A DNA stretch of 64,000 nucleotides, taken from the NCBI RefSeq assembly GCF_026151345.1, contig NZ_JAMQPR010000001.1:62231-126230 (forward strand), in the 5' to 3' direction. Below are positions 8,573 through 17,214 of this stretch, piece by piece (position 1 is the stretch's first letter; every line of letters starts with the position of its first letter). Both the position numbers and the translations under genes were made by a program. Source of the stretch: Leptospira paudalimensis (GTDB taxonomy: Bacteria; Spirochaetota; Leptospiria; Leptospirales; Leptospiraceae). The notes under the pieces are model-generated. The model was not told the DNA's origin, ran no database searches, and worked only from the letters and a program-made list of their open reading frames with translations.

Positions 8573-9639
8573 TTGATACCACTTTGTAAAATGCCTGAGA
8601 TTACAGATGGAAAAGGATATTCATTGTAATACTTTAATGCAGAAAATTGACTTTGAATCATTTCATCATATTTTTCTTTCTGGAGTAGGGTTTCTTTTAT
8701 GGTTTGCACAAGTGATGGAACGTTTTTTTCAAAAAAAAGTTTTCCCCCGTTACGCATCGTTCCCGGCACTGCACCAGCTGCATAAGCAAATACAGGAATG
8801 CCAGATCCAAACGCTTCCAAGATAGGCAGACAAAATCCTTCATGTTCACTCATGGATACGAAAACACTAGTTTGATTTAGGATGGATAGAACTTCAGAAT
8901 CAGATTTTCCCATGATAAAATGTACTTTATCTTCGAGTTGGTGCTTTCTGACAGTCTCTTTTAATCGATCGAAGTAACCATCAAAAGCTCCTATGATGGA
9001 TCCAATACAATAACACTCAGCCTCTGGAAATTCAGTTAACCATTCAGAAGTAAAACTGATTAAGTCTTCCCATTTTTTTTGAGGTGAATATCTACCAACA
9101 AAAGCAATAGAGAATTTATTTTTTGAATGTATAGCCGAATTTTGAAAAGTTTGGTATTGTTTGCAAATCGGAACAATAAATGGATTTCGAAAATTGTAAC
9201 TACTCAATGTTTCGAAATTAAATTGAGAATCACACCACACTGAGTCACAAAAAATTGATAAACTTGCTAGTTCTAAATAAGAGAGTGATTCAAACTTTTC
9301 CATTGCATGAAAAATATCTTCTGTTGTTGTATGTTCGTAAAATCTTGAAGGAGTTACATTATGAAATCTTAATATTTTTGTGCCAGGTAAGTTCTGAAAT
9401 AATGTGTAGGGATAACCAGAACCTCCATAATGGAGAATATGGATGTCTTCGGAATGAGTTGGATGATTAAATGAATCCACTAAGTGAAATTCACTGATCA
9501 GTGGTTTTCCCTTTCTTGGTAACCTAGTGATGAAATGTGTTTTATAACCTAAATTTTGAAATACTTCAGATAAACCGATAGCATCATTTCCGACACCATC
9601 CGAATCTTTTAGTTCATCTAAATGTTGGAAAACATTCAT
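8569..9639 (-). CDS. glycosyltransferase family 4 protein (paralogue B)
   Basis: A 356-residue GT-B glycosyltransferase related to the gene just downstream. It has FVGRYSPQK at the start of the donor domain and SEHEGFCLPILEA with AYAAGAVPGT as the EX7E motif and following turn. Both proteins also share the N-terminal RFHNVTP / YHNVTP segment, which supports a tandem duplication. It lies 1 nt after the unknown gene at 9641-10654 and overlaps the next gene by 4 bp. No membrane helix or signal peptide is present, so it should work on the cytoplasmic face of the membrane. The exact linkage formed cannot be read from the sequence. Confidence 0.83.
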   Translation of the reverse strand: MNVFQHLDELKDSDGVGNDAIGLSEVFQNLGYKTHFITRLPRKGKPLISEFHLVDSFNHPTHSEDIHILHYGGSGYPYTLFQNLPGTKILRFHNVTPSRFYEHTTTEDIFHAMEKFESLSYLELASLSIFCDSVWCDSQFNFETLSSYNFRNPFIVPICKQYQTFQNSAIHSKNKFSIAFVGRYSPQKKWEDLISFTSEWLTEFPEAECYCIGSIIGAFDGYFDRLKETVRKHQLEDKVHFIMGKSDSEVLSILNQTSVFVSMSEHEGFCLPILEAFGSGIPVFAYAAGAVPGTMRNGGKLFFEKNVPSLVQTIKETLLQKEKYDEMIQSQFSALKYYNEYPFPSVISGILQSGIK

Positions 9640-9640
9640 T

Positions 9641-10654
9641 TTAGAATTTTGTATATCGGAATACCTTTGTATCTTCTGTTACAGATAGATCTCTTAAGGA
9701 ATTAAATCCTAATGTGTTTAAATAATTTGGTAACAATTCCAAATTGATTTCGGATATTTGTAGGTCTCTAAATGGTCGATTATCAAACCCAGGTTGGATG
9801 GATACAGAAAAATATAAATGGTTTCCTTTGTTTAACAAATAGGAAATTTCAGCAAAAATTCTTTCAATGAAATAAGTTGGAAACCTATTTAAAGGCAAAT
9901 AAACTAGAACATCAAAATTTTGCATTTTAAGTTGTGATAAAGGGAATATTGATTCGAGATAATGTATGTTATGCGAAATTTTATTTTTGATCAATTGATA
10001 TTGTTCTGAATTTGAAGTAATTGATTGGAATGGAATTTTTTGAATTGATAATTGTTTAAGGATTTCACCCCATTCAGGAAACAAAACTAAAACTTGTTTT
10101 GAGCTTTTTAAATCATCTATAGTAAGATTCCAATTTGGATTGATGCCTGCATCCACAAAAAAGGATTCTGTTGCCCAACTAAAATTAGGCGACTTAGTTT
10201 GATTCGAGTTTAATAAATGATCACGGTAAAAACCATCAAATCTTCTTTCAATAAGTTCCAATCTTTTTCCTAAACGCACCAATTCATGGAGCACAGAGAA
10301 AAAAGCTCGGATTCGATTTTCAGAAAGTTTTTTATCAATCTGGCTATAGACCGAAATGACTCGATTGATGATAAATTTGATAGGGCCACGAATGTACCAA
10401 AACTTCGGATTGGAAAACTTTGGACTCGAGATTCCCTTTTCAAATAAATGTGCGGTTCCCGCAGGGTCAAATTTTCTAAATCCGAGAGGGGATTCTGGTT
10501 TGTAGCTGATTTTAGTGAGTTCCGACCAATGGATTTGGTGGTTTGGGTCCAATGGAATTTTGGATTCTAATGATTCGACAATTTCTTGTACGTTTAGCTG
10601 TGGGTCTCTGATTTCGACAAAGGGGGATGGATTGAATTTCTTTTTGTCTTCCAC
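9641..10654 (-). CDS. hypothetical protein of the polysaccharide cluster
   Basis: A 337-residue soluble protein that I do not recognise. Residues 80-150 form a basic, helical segment (FIINRVISVYSQIDKK and following), which might lie on the membrane or pair as a coiled coil. From about 190 to 337 the alternating strands and helices (VLVLFPEWG, FDVLVYLPLN, and a C-terminal strand with FRYTKF) look like a Rossmann-type fold, perhaps a degenerate methyltransferase, but I see no GxGxG motif. It is the first gene of the glycosyltransferase operon and is divergent from the GDP-sugar reductase, with 86 bp between. A role in chain termination or assembly is possible, not shown. Confidence 0.55.
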   Translation of the reverse strand: MEDKKKFNPSPFVEIRDPQLNVQEIVESLESKIPLDPNHQIHWSELTKISYKPESPLGFRKFDPAGTAHLFEKGISSPKFSNPKFWYIRGPIKFIINRVISVYSQIDKKLSENRIRAFFSVLHELVRLGKRLELIERRFDGFYRDHLLNSNQTKSPNFSWATESFFVDAGINPNWNLTIDDLKSSKQVLVLFPEWGEILKQLSIQKIPFQSITSNSEQYQLIKNKISHNIHYLESIFPLSQLKMQNFDVLVYLPLNRFPTYFIERIFAEISYLLNKGNHLYFSVSIQPGFDNRPFRDLQISEINLELLPNYLNTLGFNSLRDLSVTEDTKVFRYTKF

Positions 10655-10740
10655 AGTTTTCTTTCTTTTGTTGAGAGGATTTGAAAAATTGGAAGAATGG
10701 CAACTAAATCTTAGGGTCAGATCAGAAAATTCCCTTATAT

Positions 10741-11661
10741 ATGAAAAAAAAACAAACTTTAGTCACCGGAGCCAGTGGTTTTGTGGGAAGTTATCTACTT
10801 CCTGCGCTTAATTCCCATGGCAAATATGAAATCCATTGTTTTGAAGGTGATATACGAGACAGGGATTGTGTTTCCGATCAACTGAAGAGAATCCAACCCG
10901 ATATTCTGATCCATTTAGCTGCCCAAGCCTTTGTTCCCAATGCGATTGCCAATCCTTGGGAGACAGAAGAAATTAATGTGGGTGGAACTTTAAACCTATT
11001 AGAAACCCTTCACCAATTGCAAAATCCGTGTAAGATGTTGTACATTTCCTCAGCAGATGTTTATGGAAAACAAAACGTAGAAGTACTTCCTCTCAAAGAA
11101 ACGTTACTTCCGAAACCTGTGAATCCATATGCCGGCAGCAAACTAGCGGCAGAATCTTACTGTCGACAATATGCAGAATATAGTCCTTATGTTTCCGTTG
11201 TGATTGCTAGACCATTCAATCATATCGGGGTAGGGCAACGAAAAGAATTTGTGATACCTAACTTCTGTACTCAAATTATCGAAGCAAAACACCAAGGTAA
11301 AAAAATGATTTCAGTTGGTGATTTAGAACCTACACGTGATTTTTCACATGTGAGTGATATCGTTGCTGGATATTTGACTTTAATCGAAAGAGGGGAATCA
11401 GGCGAAATCTACAATATATGTTCTGGTGAAGAACATAGTATTCGTTCCATGGTCGAAGAATTGGTAAAGTACTCTGGCGAATCGATTCAATTCTCTGTGG
11501 ATGAAAGTAGAGTTAGAGTATCTGAAACTTCCAGAGTTTTTGGTGACAATACAAAATTAAAATCACTGGGTTGGACCAACAAACACAGTATAGGCGAAAC
11601 ACTCAAAGAAATTTATGATCACTTGGAATCAGAATTTTTAAAATCCAAACAAGCAGTTTGA
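10741..11661 (+). CDS. NAD-dependent epimerase/dehydratase, GDP-4-keto-6-deoxymannose reductase-like
   Basis: A 306-residue extended short-chain dehydrogenase. The NAD(P) site is TGASGFVGSYL near the N-terminus, HLAAQAFVP follows, and the catalytic set is SSADVYG with YAGSKLAAE (YxxxK). The segment RPFNHIGVGQ with FVIPNF is typical of Rmd, which reduces GDP-4-keto-6-deoxymannose to GDP-rhamnose; an RmlD- or GalE-like role cannot be ruled out. It is transcribed away from the glycosyltransferase operon and fits as a donor-sugar maker for it. No good ribosome-binding site is visible before ATG. Its 3' end overlaps the convergent M48 peptidase by 43 bp. Confidence 0.78.
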   Translation: MKKKQTLVTGASGFVGSYLLPALNSHGKYEIHCFEGDIRDRDCVSDQLKRIQPDILIHLAAQAFVPNAIANPWETEEINVGGTLNLLETLHQLQNPCKMLYISSADVYGKQNVEVLPLKETLLPKPVNPYAGSKLAAESYCRQYAEYSPYVSVVIARPFNHIGVGQRKEFVIPNFCTQIIEAKHQGKKMISVGDLEPTRDFSHVSDIVAGYLTLIERGESGEIYNICSGEEHSIRSMVEELVKYSGESIQFSVDESRVRVSETSRVFGDNTKLKSLGWTNKHSIGETLKEIYDHLESEFLKSKQAV

Positions 11662-12815
11662 ACTTCTTTCCAAGTAACATCTGATACTACTTTTTTAATT
11701 GTTCCTTTTTTACCTTTTTGAATGAGGGATTCTAATGTTTTCATTCTTTCAGTTGTTGCAGGGTGTGTGCTTAAAAAATCTGTTATTTGATTTGTAGTTG
11801 ATTTTTCATCTTTTGCATTGGAAACCTCATCCTTGTCTTCGGAATCAGATTCTCCTTTTTCCAACTCTTCCATTCTTTTGAAAAATCGAAGTAAACCATC
11901 TGTTGACATATTTTGAGATTTTAAATATTCGATAGAAGATTTATCAGCTTCCGTTTCAAAATCTCTTGAAAATTTTAAAACTAATATAGTGGAACCTAAT
12001 TCAGTAAAGGTTTCTAAAAATTCCATGTTTCCCAGTCCAGGACCTACCACCAAACTGATTGCAAGTGATGTTCCACCTGCTTTTACCAAATTTCGCATAT
12101 GATGTCGTTTTTCCACATGTGCAATTTCATGTGCTAAAACACCTATCACTTCCTCTTGTGAGTCGGCTTCGTTTAACAAACCAGAGAAAAAGTAAATTTT
12201 GCCATTCGATAATGCAAATGCATTTGGGATTGTCGAACTTAAGACTGAAACTTCGAATTTGTGTTTACTATCTTTTGGAACAATTTTTTTTAATGCCTCA
12301 GAGAAAAAACGATCGGTTGCCTTTGTATCACATTTTTGAAACTGTGCTTCCATCTTCAATTGTACCGAATCTCCTAAGGATTTGTCCATTGAGAGAGGAA
12401 TAAAATTCGTAACAAACTCCAATCCTTTAAAGTAAAAAAAGCCAACTATCGTTACGATGAGTAAAGAAAGAATCCCAAGTACAATAGGATTCATTTCTCG
12501 AATGGAATAAAATAGAGCACTTGCATGGCTTTGTGATTTTTTATTTTGGATCCAAATTTTTTCCAATAATTTGGTTTCTTCTTTCGTACAAAAAATTTCT
12601 AAAATGGGGCTTTCTTTCCTTTCATCAGGAAGGAGAATCAGCTTACAACCTTTATGCGTCTGTGAAAATTCTGCGAATTGAGATATGGTTAATTTATGAT
12701 GAGTATCAAAAGATGTAAATTGAATGGTTTGACCATGGACAAGAACGGTCCCTTCTTCTGGGACCGCCGAGACACCATTAAAATATCGTGATGTAAATGT
12801 TTGATTTTGAAACAA
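11619..12815 (-). CDS. M48 family membrane metallopeptidase
   Basis: A 398-residue zinc protease. HEIAH at 229-233 supplies two zinc ligands and the catalytic Glu, and the downstream ETEAD (about 285-289) the third ligand. One membrane helix spans about 110-130. The first 105 residues form a separate soluble domain without resemblance to proteases that I can name; it contains a possible strand-rich fold and two Cys. The catalytic part resembles the BepA/LoiP group that degrades misfolded outer-membrane or periplasmic proteins. The DUF898 gene lies 3 nt upstream in the same orientation. Confidence in the protease call is high; the function of the N-terminal domain is unknown. Confidence 0.87.
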   Translation of the reverse strand: MFQNQTFTSRYFNGVSAVPEEGTVLVHGQTIQFTSFDTHHKLTISQFAEFSQTHKGCKLILLPDERKESPILEIFCTKEETKLLEKIWIQNKKSQSHASALFYSIREMNPIVLGILSLLIVTIVGFFYFKGLEFVTNFIPLSMDKSLGDSVQLKMEAQFQKCDTKATDRFFSEALKKIVPKDSKHKFEVSVLSSTIPNAFALSNGKIYFFSGLLNEADSQEEVIGVLAHEIAHVEKRHHMRNLVKAGGTSLAISLVVGPGLGNMEFLETFTELGSTILVLKFSRDFETEADKSSIEYLKSQNMSTDGLLRFFKRMEELEKGESDSEDKDEVSNAKDEKSTTNQITDFLSTHPATTERMKTLESLIQKGKKGTIKKVVSDVTWKEVQTACLDFKNSDSK

Positions 12816-12818
12816 TGT

Positions 12819-13775
12819 TTATGATAGGAAGGCTTCTAAAGTCTCTGCAAGTGCTTCCAAACCTTCCGCGGTAGCATTTGCCTGTGTATCTGGTTGGGCA
12901 GAAATTGTTGAGAAGTCAACTTCAGCTTCTAAACTGACTGATTCGATAAAGAGTTTCGTCAATCGAACCACAGCCCAAGCAAATCCAATACCTAGTGTGA
13001 ATAGAATGATCAAATATGCGATCAGAAAATTGACAAAAATCTTCCCACCTGTGATATCAGATCTAAATTTTTTACCTTGGAAACTCGTTCGATTCCAGAT
13101 ATAATTTTGCACATCAGCTAAAAACCATGAGTAATAGATACCAAGTGTGACTATGCTTAGCAAAAATCCTTTTAAATACAAAAAGAAAATTTCCTTACCA
13201 TCAGCTGAGAATCCAAAATTGGTATTTCCATAACGAGTTTTACTTTGGATATAAGCTTCTTTTTCAGCAAAAAACCAAGGGTAATAAATTCCTAAAGTAA
13301 CGATTGTCAGTAGAATCCCTTTCCCATAAAGTTTTGCAACTTCTAAGATTTTTCCATCAAAACCAAATCGAAGGTTACGATAACCTGTTCGTGATGTTAT
13401 GTATTTTCGCCCTCCAACAATGATGATGGGAACCAATGCTAAAATAACTCCAATGTAAAGTGCAATACCAACGATTGTTGCAAAGTAAGGGACAGGGATT
13501 TTATTGGCAATCCATAGGATGATCATGATTGCAATGTACAATACGATAAAAATTCCTGCTGCTTTCAAAAAGCCGATGAAACGTTCTTTTCCTGTTCCGT
13601 GAAACGAAAAACGTTCCCCAGCCCATTCCAAATTTTCAGCCATAAACTTTTGTACGTTGGTGCGAGCCCAAAAGCTATAAATCCCCAAAGTCACTACCGT
13701 GAGAAACATATTCTTCAAAAATAATATGAAGAGTTGTCCGCCAGTGGCGTGGTATTGTAGTCTTGTGTTGTTCAT
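12819..13775 (-). CDS. DUF898 (YjgN-like) membrane protein with three internal repeats
   Basis: A 318-residue inner-membrane protein made of three similar units, each a membrane helix with L(T/S).VTLGIY..WF followed by a polar strand containing a T.(Y/F).......F motif (centred near residues 25, 150 and 205), then a fourth helix pair. This is the DUF898/YjgN pattern; function is unknown in the family. The start is ATG 13775, because GGGGA lies 6-7 nt upstream and the 24 residues encoded further 5' do not fit the family. It is transcribed with the M48 peptidase, which suggests a role in envelope upkeep (inference). The C-terminal 35 residues are acidic and Ala-rich. Confidence 0.82.
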   Translation of the reverse strand: MNNTRLQYHATGGQLFILFLKNMFLTVVTLGIYSFWARTNVQKFMAENLEWAGERFSFHGTGKERFIGFLKAAGIFIVLYIAIMIILWIANKIPVPYFATIVGIALYIGVILALVPIIIVGGRKYITSRTGYRNLRFGFDGKILEVAKLYGKGILLTIVTLGIYYPWFFAEKEAYIQSKTRYGNTNFGFSADGKEIFFLYLKGFLLSIVTLGIYYSWFLADVQNYIWNRTSFQGKKFRSDITGGKIFVNFLIAYLIILFTLGIGFAWAVVRLTKLFIESVSLEAEVDFSTISAQPDTQANATAEGLEALAETLEAFLS

Positions 13776-13872
13776 TGATTTCCCCAATGGATAATAGTGT
13801 GCAGAGTATCCACTATGTTCAAAAAGGGTAAAGAAAAATATTTCCAATTGATTCGAAATACAGATTATACGG

Positions 13873-13899
13873 TTGAACAGAATTCACTATTTTTATAAA
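13873..13899 (+). promoter_or_regulatory. possible sigma-70-type promoter
   Basis: TTGAAC (13873-13878) and TATAAA (13894-13899) are separated by 15 bp, 44 bp before the small secreted-protein gene. Both hexamers are near consensus, but the spacing is short and AT-rich DNA gives many chance matches. Confidence 0.3.
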
Positions 13900-13942
13900 T
13901 TCATAGAACTGGAACCTTTGGGGGTCAGTCTATTTGTGTAGA

Positions 13943-14227
13943 ATGCGTACATCTTTACCCTTTTTCCTGATCTTTGTTACAATAACGACCTTGTGGTCAG
14001 ACCCAAGGCAGGAATTACCTCCAACACTTGGAGACTTAAAAGGCCAAGATAAATCGGTAAGGCAACCACCTGATCGAAAAGACAAAAAAGGTTGTTGTAA
14101 AATCAAATACCCCGCAGGAGGGTATGACTTCTTTCTGGCAACGGAAGAAGATTGTCGTGCGAGTTTGTATTTTGACAGGTTTCTGGGAGAAAACAATACA
14201 CTATGCTTTCGTTGGGAAGGGGATTAG
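13943..14227 (+). CDS. small secreted cysteine-containing protein
   Basis: A 94-residue protein with a signal peptide (about residues 1-19, MRTSLPFF then a hydrophobic run ending LWSDP) and a mature part with four Cys: KGCCKI, EEDCRA and TLCFRW. The Cys spacing suggests two disulfides outside the cytoplasm. ATG 13943 is preferred; a TTG at 13934 is in frame. Its end overlaps the patatin frame by 25 bp if that gene uses its first ATG. I do not recognise the family and found no enzymatic motif. The gene is co-directional with the patatin and may be part of the same transcript. Confidence 0.6.
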   Translation: MRTSLPFFLIFVTITTLWSDPRQELPPTLGDLKGQDKSVRQPPDRKDKKGCCKIKYPAGGYDFFLATEEDCRASLYFDRFLGENNTLCFRWEGD

Positions 14228-15171
14228 AGATAGCTGAATTTATGGGTGTGCGTGAACAAGTTTTACAAACATTAGTCAAGATTTTTCCAACGTATGATGC
14301 TTCTCTTGCCATTGCTGGTGGTGGGTGTAAGGCTTTTTATGCGCTTGGTGTTGGTAAAACCTTACGTGAGTGGGGAGTTCGTTTTAATGAATTATCAGGT
14401 GTCTCTGCCGGTGCTGCTATGGCACTTTGTATCCTTTCACAAACAGAAGAAGAGTCTGTTGAATACTTTGAAGAAATCACAAAACGGAATTCCCGTAATT
14501 TTCATTTTTCCAATTTACTGAGAGGAGAATCAACTTTCCCTCATGAAGATATGTATAGACGCACCATTCGATTTGGAATGCGTTTTGATCGTGTCTTGGA
14601 ATCGGGAGCAAAAATCTGGATCCACTCCGTGAAAGCCCATCCAAAAGAGGATTCGCTTAAAAATAAATTTCGATTGGCTAGGTTGATTTCAGAAACAGGA
14701 AGGGCCTTTATATTAGATGATAGAGATAGGTCAGAAGGGATTCCAGCTAATCGTACCGCGGAAATCATTAAAAAATGGAATATGGAAGATGTTGATTTCA
14801 CAGAAAAAGACTTTGTGAATCCAGAAACCATTGAACAATTTATACTTAATTCTTCATCCATTCCTCCAATTGTAGACTTTCAGTCAGTAGGCAATGAATA
14901 TTACCTCGATGGAGGACTCACAAATAATATGATGATCGAAACATTTGCACCAAAAGCAAAAATCATCGGTATCCATTATGAGCCAAATACCATCGTGGGA
15001 AAGAATCCAGATTTACTTGCCCGTACTTTCCTCATCACACCATCCAAACCCCTTCCCATCACTTCTTTTGATTATACCAATCCAAAAGGGGTTCGAGAGA
15101 CCTATGAATTAGGGAAGGCGGATGCGTTAGCCAAAAAATCAGAAATTATCAATTACTTAAAAAAGGACTGA
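14203..15171 (+). CDS. patatin-like phospholipase/acyl hydrolase
   Basis: A 322-residue patatin-family protein with a complete Ser-Asp dyad: oxyanion loop GGGCKAF (39-45), nucleophile elbow GVSAG with Ser68, and DGG with Asp236. There is no signal peptide, so it probably acts in the cytoplasm or at the inner membrane on phospholipids or other acyl esters. ATG 14242, 13 codons downstream, would avoid the overlap with the small secreted-protein gene and is an equally good start; neither has a strong ribosome-binding site. It converges on the aminotransferase gene with a 19 bp overlap. Confidence 0.85.
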   Translation: MLSLGRGLEIAEFMGVREQVLQTLVKIFPTYDASLAIAGGGCKAFYALGVGKTLREWGVRFNELSGVSAGAAMALCILSQTEEESVEYFEEITKRNSRNFHFSNLLRGESTFPHEDMYRRTIRFGMRFDRVLESGAKIWIHSVKAHPKEDSLKNKFRLARLISETGRAFILDDRDRSEGIPANRTAEIIKKWNMEDVDFTEKDFVNPETIEQFILNSSSIPPIVDFQSVGNEYYLDGGLTNNMMIETFAPKAKIIGIHYEPNTIVGKNPDLLARTFLITPSKPLPITSFDYTNPKGVRETYELGKADALAKKSEIINYLKKD

Positions 15172-16355
15172 AGAGAGTTTAGTCCTTTTTCTAAAATTTC
15201 TTCTTCCGTAACGAGAGATATCACAAGAATACATCTGTTATGCGAAAATCCATACCAAGAACCAGGATGGAATAAAACGCCAGTATTGAATAAAATTTCT
15301 CCAACAATTTTCTCATCTTTTTTATCAAGATTTAGTTCGAGTAAAAAATACCAACCTGCTTCTATTGGATGTATCTTTTTAGAAGAGGAAAATTGATTCA
15401 CAAAATCTTTACAGATTGAATAGTTTCGCATAATTCTTGTTCGAATTCGATTTTGAACCATTGTTTTCCATGGTAACAATTCTTTAGTTGCAAGTTGGAC
15501 CAACGAATTTACAGAAAGGTAAGTATCGGCAATGAAACTGAGTTTCTTTTGGATTTCTGTTTTGATTGGTTCAGGAGAAAGATTGAGAATCCAAGCCAAT
15601 TTGGTTTGAGGCAAAGCTAACATTTTGGAAAAACCATGGCAAACAAAAAGAGGAAAATTTGGGTTTGAGGGAAGGTGATGGGGTTCTCCAAAAAAATCAT
15701 ATGCTTCAAACACTTCGTCAACAATCACTGGAATTTGAATTCCAAATGATTCCCATTTTTTCCAGAAGGTTTCAGTTGTTTTGGATCCTGTTGGATTCGA
15801 CGGGCTGACCAAAACAATGAGTTTGGTTTTGGTACTGATTGAATTGGCAATCGTCTCAGCATCGTAAATCCAAGAACCATCACTTTGATTTTCTTTTAAT
15901 TGGTAATGTACTTCCTTTAAATTTTCTAACCCAATCAGAAAACTAAATAATGGATACCCTGGGTTAGGTGTTAAAACTTCATCTCCTGGATTTGTGAGTA
16001 ATTTAAATAGATATGAATATGCTTCCGATGTACTCGCTGTTAAATGAAAACTAGAAGCATTTACTTGGATTCCACGATTTAGATAGAGGGAACTAATTTC
16101 ATTTCGAGTTGATTCTAAACCTTCTGCTATTGGCTCATAAATGCTAGCATTCAAATTAGAAAGTATGTGCGTTAATACGGAAGGTGGAAACTCTAATCCC
16201 ATTTCTGTTAGGTTAGAATTTCCTAAATCTATGATTGGTTTTCCTGCCTCAATTCTTTCTGTTTTGATTTGGTAAATCGGATTCTCTGTGTTTAGATCAC
16301 CAAGTAAACCAAATCGATCCGAAAAGTGGAAATGTACTTTGGTCAAATCATCCAA
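15153..16355 (-). CDS. PLP-dependent aminotransferase, class I/II
   Basis: A 400-residue fold-type I aminotransferase. Visible cofactor-site residues are SNPTG with Asn187, VDEVFEAYD with Asp213, and the Schiff-base lysine in GFSKMLALP (Lys244). Lys252 sits where many family members have Arg in PGLRxGW. The family transfers amino groups between amino and keto acids; substrate is not deducible, and the short acidic N-terminus is unusual. The start overlaps the SDR gene stop by 8 bp, so the two are probably co-transcribed from 17127. The atypical sequence at the P-loop arginine makes a standard aspartate or alanine aminotransferase unlikely. Confidence 0.82.
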   Translation of the reverse strand: MDDLTKVHFHFSDRFGLLGDLNTENPIYQIKTERIEAGKPIIDLGNSNLTEMGLEFPPSVLTHILSNLNASIYEPIAEGLESTRNEISSLYLNRGIQVNASSFHLTASTSEAYSYLFKLLTNPGDEVLTPNPGYPLFSFLIGLENLKEVHYQLKENQSDGSWIYDAETIANSISTKTKLIVLVSPSNPTGSKTTETFWKKWESFGIQIPVIVDEVFEAYDFFGEPHHLPSNPNFPLFVCHGFSKMLALPQTKLAWILNLSPEPIKTEIQKKLSFIADTYLSVNSLVQLATKELLPWKTMVQNRIRTRIMRNYSICKDFVNQFSSSKKIHPIEAGWYFLLELNLDKKDEKIVGEILFNTGVLFHPGSWYGFSHNRCILVISLVTEEEILEKGLNSLQSFFK

Positions 16356-17127
16356 CTTTGTTTAATGATTTTGCAATTTTACGAATGATGATTCTGGGAG
16401 TGATCCTTATGGATTCTGCCAACAAAAAGTTAATGAACCCTGGAATTTTCACTACTCGTTTTGCAAACAAAGCGTTTAAACCAATTTCAACAACATCTTG
16501 TGAATTCATTGCCAAAAAAGATGATTTTACTAACTTACTTCCCGACATATTAGCTCTTTCAAAAAATTCTGTTCGTGTAGGTCCAGGACAAAGACATGAA
16601 ACTGTTATTCCATATCCATTTACTTCTTCAGCAAGTCCTTCGCTTAATGAAAGTACATATGCTTTTGTAGCATAATAATTTGTCATCAGTGGTCCCGGTT
16701 GAAAAGCAGCTGTGGATGCTACATTTAAAATATAACCATCTTTATTTGTTACCATGTCTTGCAAAAACAAATGGCATAATTCGGCGAGAGTTGTCACATT
16801 CAGTTGGATCATTTTAGATTCTTCTGAAAAAGAATTTTTGTGAAATTCTCCATTGAGTCCATAACCAGCATTGTTAATTAGGCAATTGACATTGAGATTT
16901 AATTTTTTGACTGCTTTATAAACTTTTTCCGCAGCATTCGGTAGAGATAAATCTTCAGCGATGACAACTCCTTCCACTCCATACTTTTGTTTGAGTTCAC
17001 TAGCAAGGCTTTTGAGTCTGTCAGCACTCCTTGCTACCAAAATTGGAGTGTAACCTTTTTTTGCCAAAGAGTGGGCAAAATCTTTTCCGAGTCCTGTCGA
17101 TGCACCTGTAATTAAAGCATATTTCAT
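16348..17127 (-). CDS. short-chain dehydrogenase/reductase
   Basis: A 259-residue classical SDR. The cofactor motif is TGASTGLG (7-14), NNAG lies at 85-88, and the catalytic set is Ser138 with Tyr151-x3-Lys155. ARSADR after the second strand suggests NADP(H) preference. This subgroup (YqjQ/DltE-like) reduces ketones or 3-oxoacyl chains of unknown type. It overlaps the downstream aminotransferase by 8 bp, suggesting coupled expression, and is divergent from the MFS transporter, with an inverted repeat in the 87 bp between them. Substrate unknown. Confidence 0.83.
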   Translation of the reverse strand: MKYALITGASTGLGKDFAHSLAKKGYTPILVARSADRLKSLASELKQKYGVEGVVIAEDLSLPNAAEKVYKAVKKLNLNVNCLINNAGYGLNGEFHKNSFSEESKMIQLNVTTLAELCHLFLQDMVTNKDGYILNVASTAAFQPGPLMTNYYATKAYVLSLSEGLAEEVNGYGITVSCLCPGPTRTEFFERANMSGSKLVKSSFLAMNSQDVVEIGLNALFAKRVVKIPGFINFLLAESIRITPRIIIRKIAKSLNKVG

Positions 17128-17188
17128 ATGGGAAATTTATTTCAATTTCGAAAACTTGGCAATTCTTAAATAATTTGTTTTGGCAATT

Positions 17189-17204
17189 TTGACTACCTGG
17201 TCAA
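17189..17204. promoter_or_regulatory. inverted repeat, candidate operator
   Basis: TTGAC-tacctg-GTCAA forms an imperfect 16 bp dyad (6 of 8 positions symmetric) ending 10 bp before the MFS transporter ATG, in the gap shared with the divergent SDR gene. The size suits a TetR- or MarR-type dimer. No regulator gene is adjacent, so the binder is unknown. Confidence 0.35.
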
Positions 17205-17214
17205 TATTCGTATT

